NCBI GenBank assembly: GCA_013812985.1
Contig: JACCSN010000650.1
Coordinates: 1 to 6,801 of the forward strand
Reading direction: 5' to 3'
Length of the DNA stretch: 6,801 bases
From: Hyphomicrobiales bacterium
GTDB lineage: Bacteria > Pseudomonadota > Alphaproteobacteria > Rhizobiales > Afifellaceae
Of this stretch, positions 5,901-6,801 are shown in pieces. Under the pieces are notes generated by a model. The model was not told where the DNA came from, searched no databases, and worked only from the letters and a program-made list of their open reading frames with translations. A program made the translations under genes and the position numbers. How positions within the stretch are numbered: position 1 is the first letter of the stretch; each line of letters starts with the position of its first letter.

Positions 5901-6801
5901 ATGCCCGATTCGTTCGGCATCGGAACCTTGGCATTGCTGGTCGTCATCGCGGCCATTCTCGCCGGCATAGCGGTTGTCCTCGTCCGGCTAGGCCTGATCC
6001 CACCGATCAGGCTCGGCCTCCGCGAGGAGGCCCTGAGTTCCGGCAGCGGACGCCTGCAGATTGTCGAGAGCACGGTGGTGGACGCCCGCCGCAGGCTTGT
6101 GCTCGTGCGCCGCGACGATGTCGAGCATCTCATCATGATCGGCGGTCCGGCTGACCTCGTTGTGGAGAATGCGGTGGTCAGGCCGCGCTTTTCGACGACG
6201 CCCACGGCCGCAATGATCGCTTCCCCGGTCCACAAGCGTCTGGAAGCCGGCACGGAGGACCCTGCGGCGATGCCGCCTCCCGTTTCGGCTCCTGAGACGA
6301 AGACGGCGGAACCGCCGCCGAAACCGGTGCCGGAGCCACGGCCGCGTATCGATCCCAGACCGGTCGAGGCCAGGGGATCGGCGACGCGCCCGCCCGCCAC
6401 GCCGCGGACCGCCATTGCCGCGGTGCCAGCCCCGGCGTCCGCGGCGGCCGGAAAAAACAGCTTGACCGCCGAAGGATCGAGTGCCGCCGCTCCTAACAAC
6501 GGGGCATCGCAGCCGTCGGATGCGAGATCTGCCGTGCAAATCCCGCCGGCCCTTCCCCCGGCGGCCGCCGCCCCTTCCACCGCCACGGAGCCCGCCCGCC
6601 GCGCGGAGCCGCAGCCGCGCCCTGCAACCCAGCCGAGGCCACAGGAAGCCGGCGGGTCGCGCCTTGGGAAACCGCGCGCCGAGCCGCCTCAGGCGCACCC
6701 TGTGCGGCGGGAACCTCCAGCCATCCAGCCTGTCCGGCGCTCTCAGCCTGTCGCCCCGGCTGCAGCTAATCCGCCTGCTTCCACGCGGGACGCCACCGCG
6801 A
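5901..6801 (+). CDS. fliO: FliO-like flagellar export membrane protein with long Pro/Ala tail (partial, 3' end cut)
   Basis: The frame is open from ATG 5901 to the window edge (300 codons). Residues 7-32 form one hydrophobic helix, IGTLALLVVIAAILAGIAVV. A small beta-rich domain follows (about 49-95): RLQIVESTVVDARRRLVLVR then RDDVEHLIMIGGPADLVVEN. This matches the FliO/MopB core, in which a transmembrane helix is followed by a compact cytoplasmic domain (compare 'DSRRRLVLIRRDNVEHLLMIGG' in alphaproteobacterial FliO). FliO helps assemble the FliP ring of the flagellar type III export gate. From about residue 100 the sequence is low complexity, rich in Pro, Ala, Arg and Glu, and runs past the window end, so the full length is unknown. 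There are no other flagellar genes in view; the gene stands divergent from cckA rather than before fliP. Its identity as the working flagellar FliO, rather than an orphan membrane protein of the same fold, is inferred. Confidence 0.75.
   Translation, partial: MPDSFGIGTLALLVVIAAILAGIAVVLVRLGLIPPIRLGLREEALSSGSGRLQIVESTVVDARRRLVLVRRDDVEHLIMIGGPADLVVENAVVRPRFSTTPTAAMIASPVHKRLEAGTEDPAAMPPPVSAPETKTAEPPPKPVPEPRPRIDPRPVEARGSATRPPATPRTAIAAVPAPASAAAGKNSLTAEGSSAAAPNNGASQPSDARSAVQIPPALPPAAAAPSTATEPARRAEPQPRPATQPRPQEAGGSRLGKPRAEPPQAHPVRREPPAIQPVRRSQPVAPAAANPPASTRDATA

Noticed and set aside
5855..6698. Two long - strand open frames opposite the fliO-like gene
   Set aside because: They lie opposite a gene with a strong ribosome binding site and a recognisable domain; their Gly/Arg-rich or Ser/Thr-rich composition mirrors the Pro/Ala-rich + strand.
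1..6801. CRISPR arrays, tRNA or rRNA genes, insertion sequences, toxin-antitoxin or phage-defence genes
   Set aside because: I saw no regularly spaced repeats, no tRNA-like sequence, no transposase and no terminal inverted repeats in any part of the window.

Overview
The window looks like chromosomal DNA from a high-GC alphaproteobacterium, most likely of the Hyphomicrobiales (Rhizobiales) type. The basis is a CckA-type hybrid histidine kinase, an alphaproteobacterial RecA whose promoter carries a GTTC-N7-GTTC-like SOS box (not the E. coli CTG-N10-CAG box), and strongly GC-biased third codon positions throughout. I cannot place the genus from the sequence alone.

Layout, left to right. Positions 1-105 are open on the + strand and look like the last 34 codons of a gene entering from the left (unidentified). 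Positions about 151-662 (+) hold a broken relic: a bacterial pre-peptidase C-terminal (PPC) domain split by a frameshift near 238, followed by an RTX-protein-like tail ending in Asp-Phe-Val-Leu. It converges on a complete thiolase gene (708-1865, -), with an imperfect hairpin (673-700) between them. Upstream of the thiolase, on the same strand, lie recA (2015-3088, -) and cckA (3194-5743, -). A divergent intergenic region (5744-5900) then leads to a FliO-like membrane protein gene (5901 to the window end, +) that is cut off inside a long Pro/Ala-rich tail.

How the genes relate. cckA, recA and the thiolase are tandem on the - strand with gaps of 105 and 149 nt. The cckA-recA gap contains a sigma70-like promoter with a LexA-type box in its spacer, so recA has its own SOS-controlled promoter. 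The same gap contains a 13-bp imperfect inverted repeat covering that promoter and a second hairpin just upstream of the recA ribosome binding site. CckA heads the CckA-ChpT-CtrA phosphorelay, which in many alphaproteobacteria controls the cell cycle and/or flagellar genes. A FliO-like gene divergent from cckA therefore fits, although no clear CtrA box (TTAA-N7-TTAA) is visible between them.

Most of the window is conserved housekeeping or regulatory DNA. I see no previously undescribed system. The parts most worth a second look are the decayed secreted-protein relic at the left end, the structured recA promoter, and the orphan FliO-like protein with its low-complexity extension.
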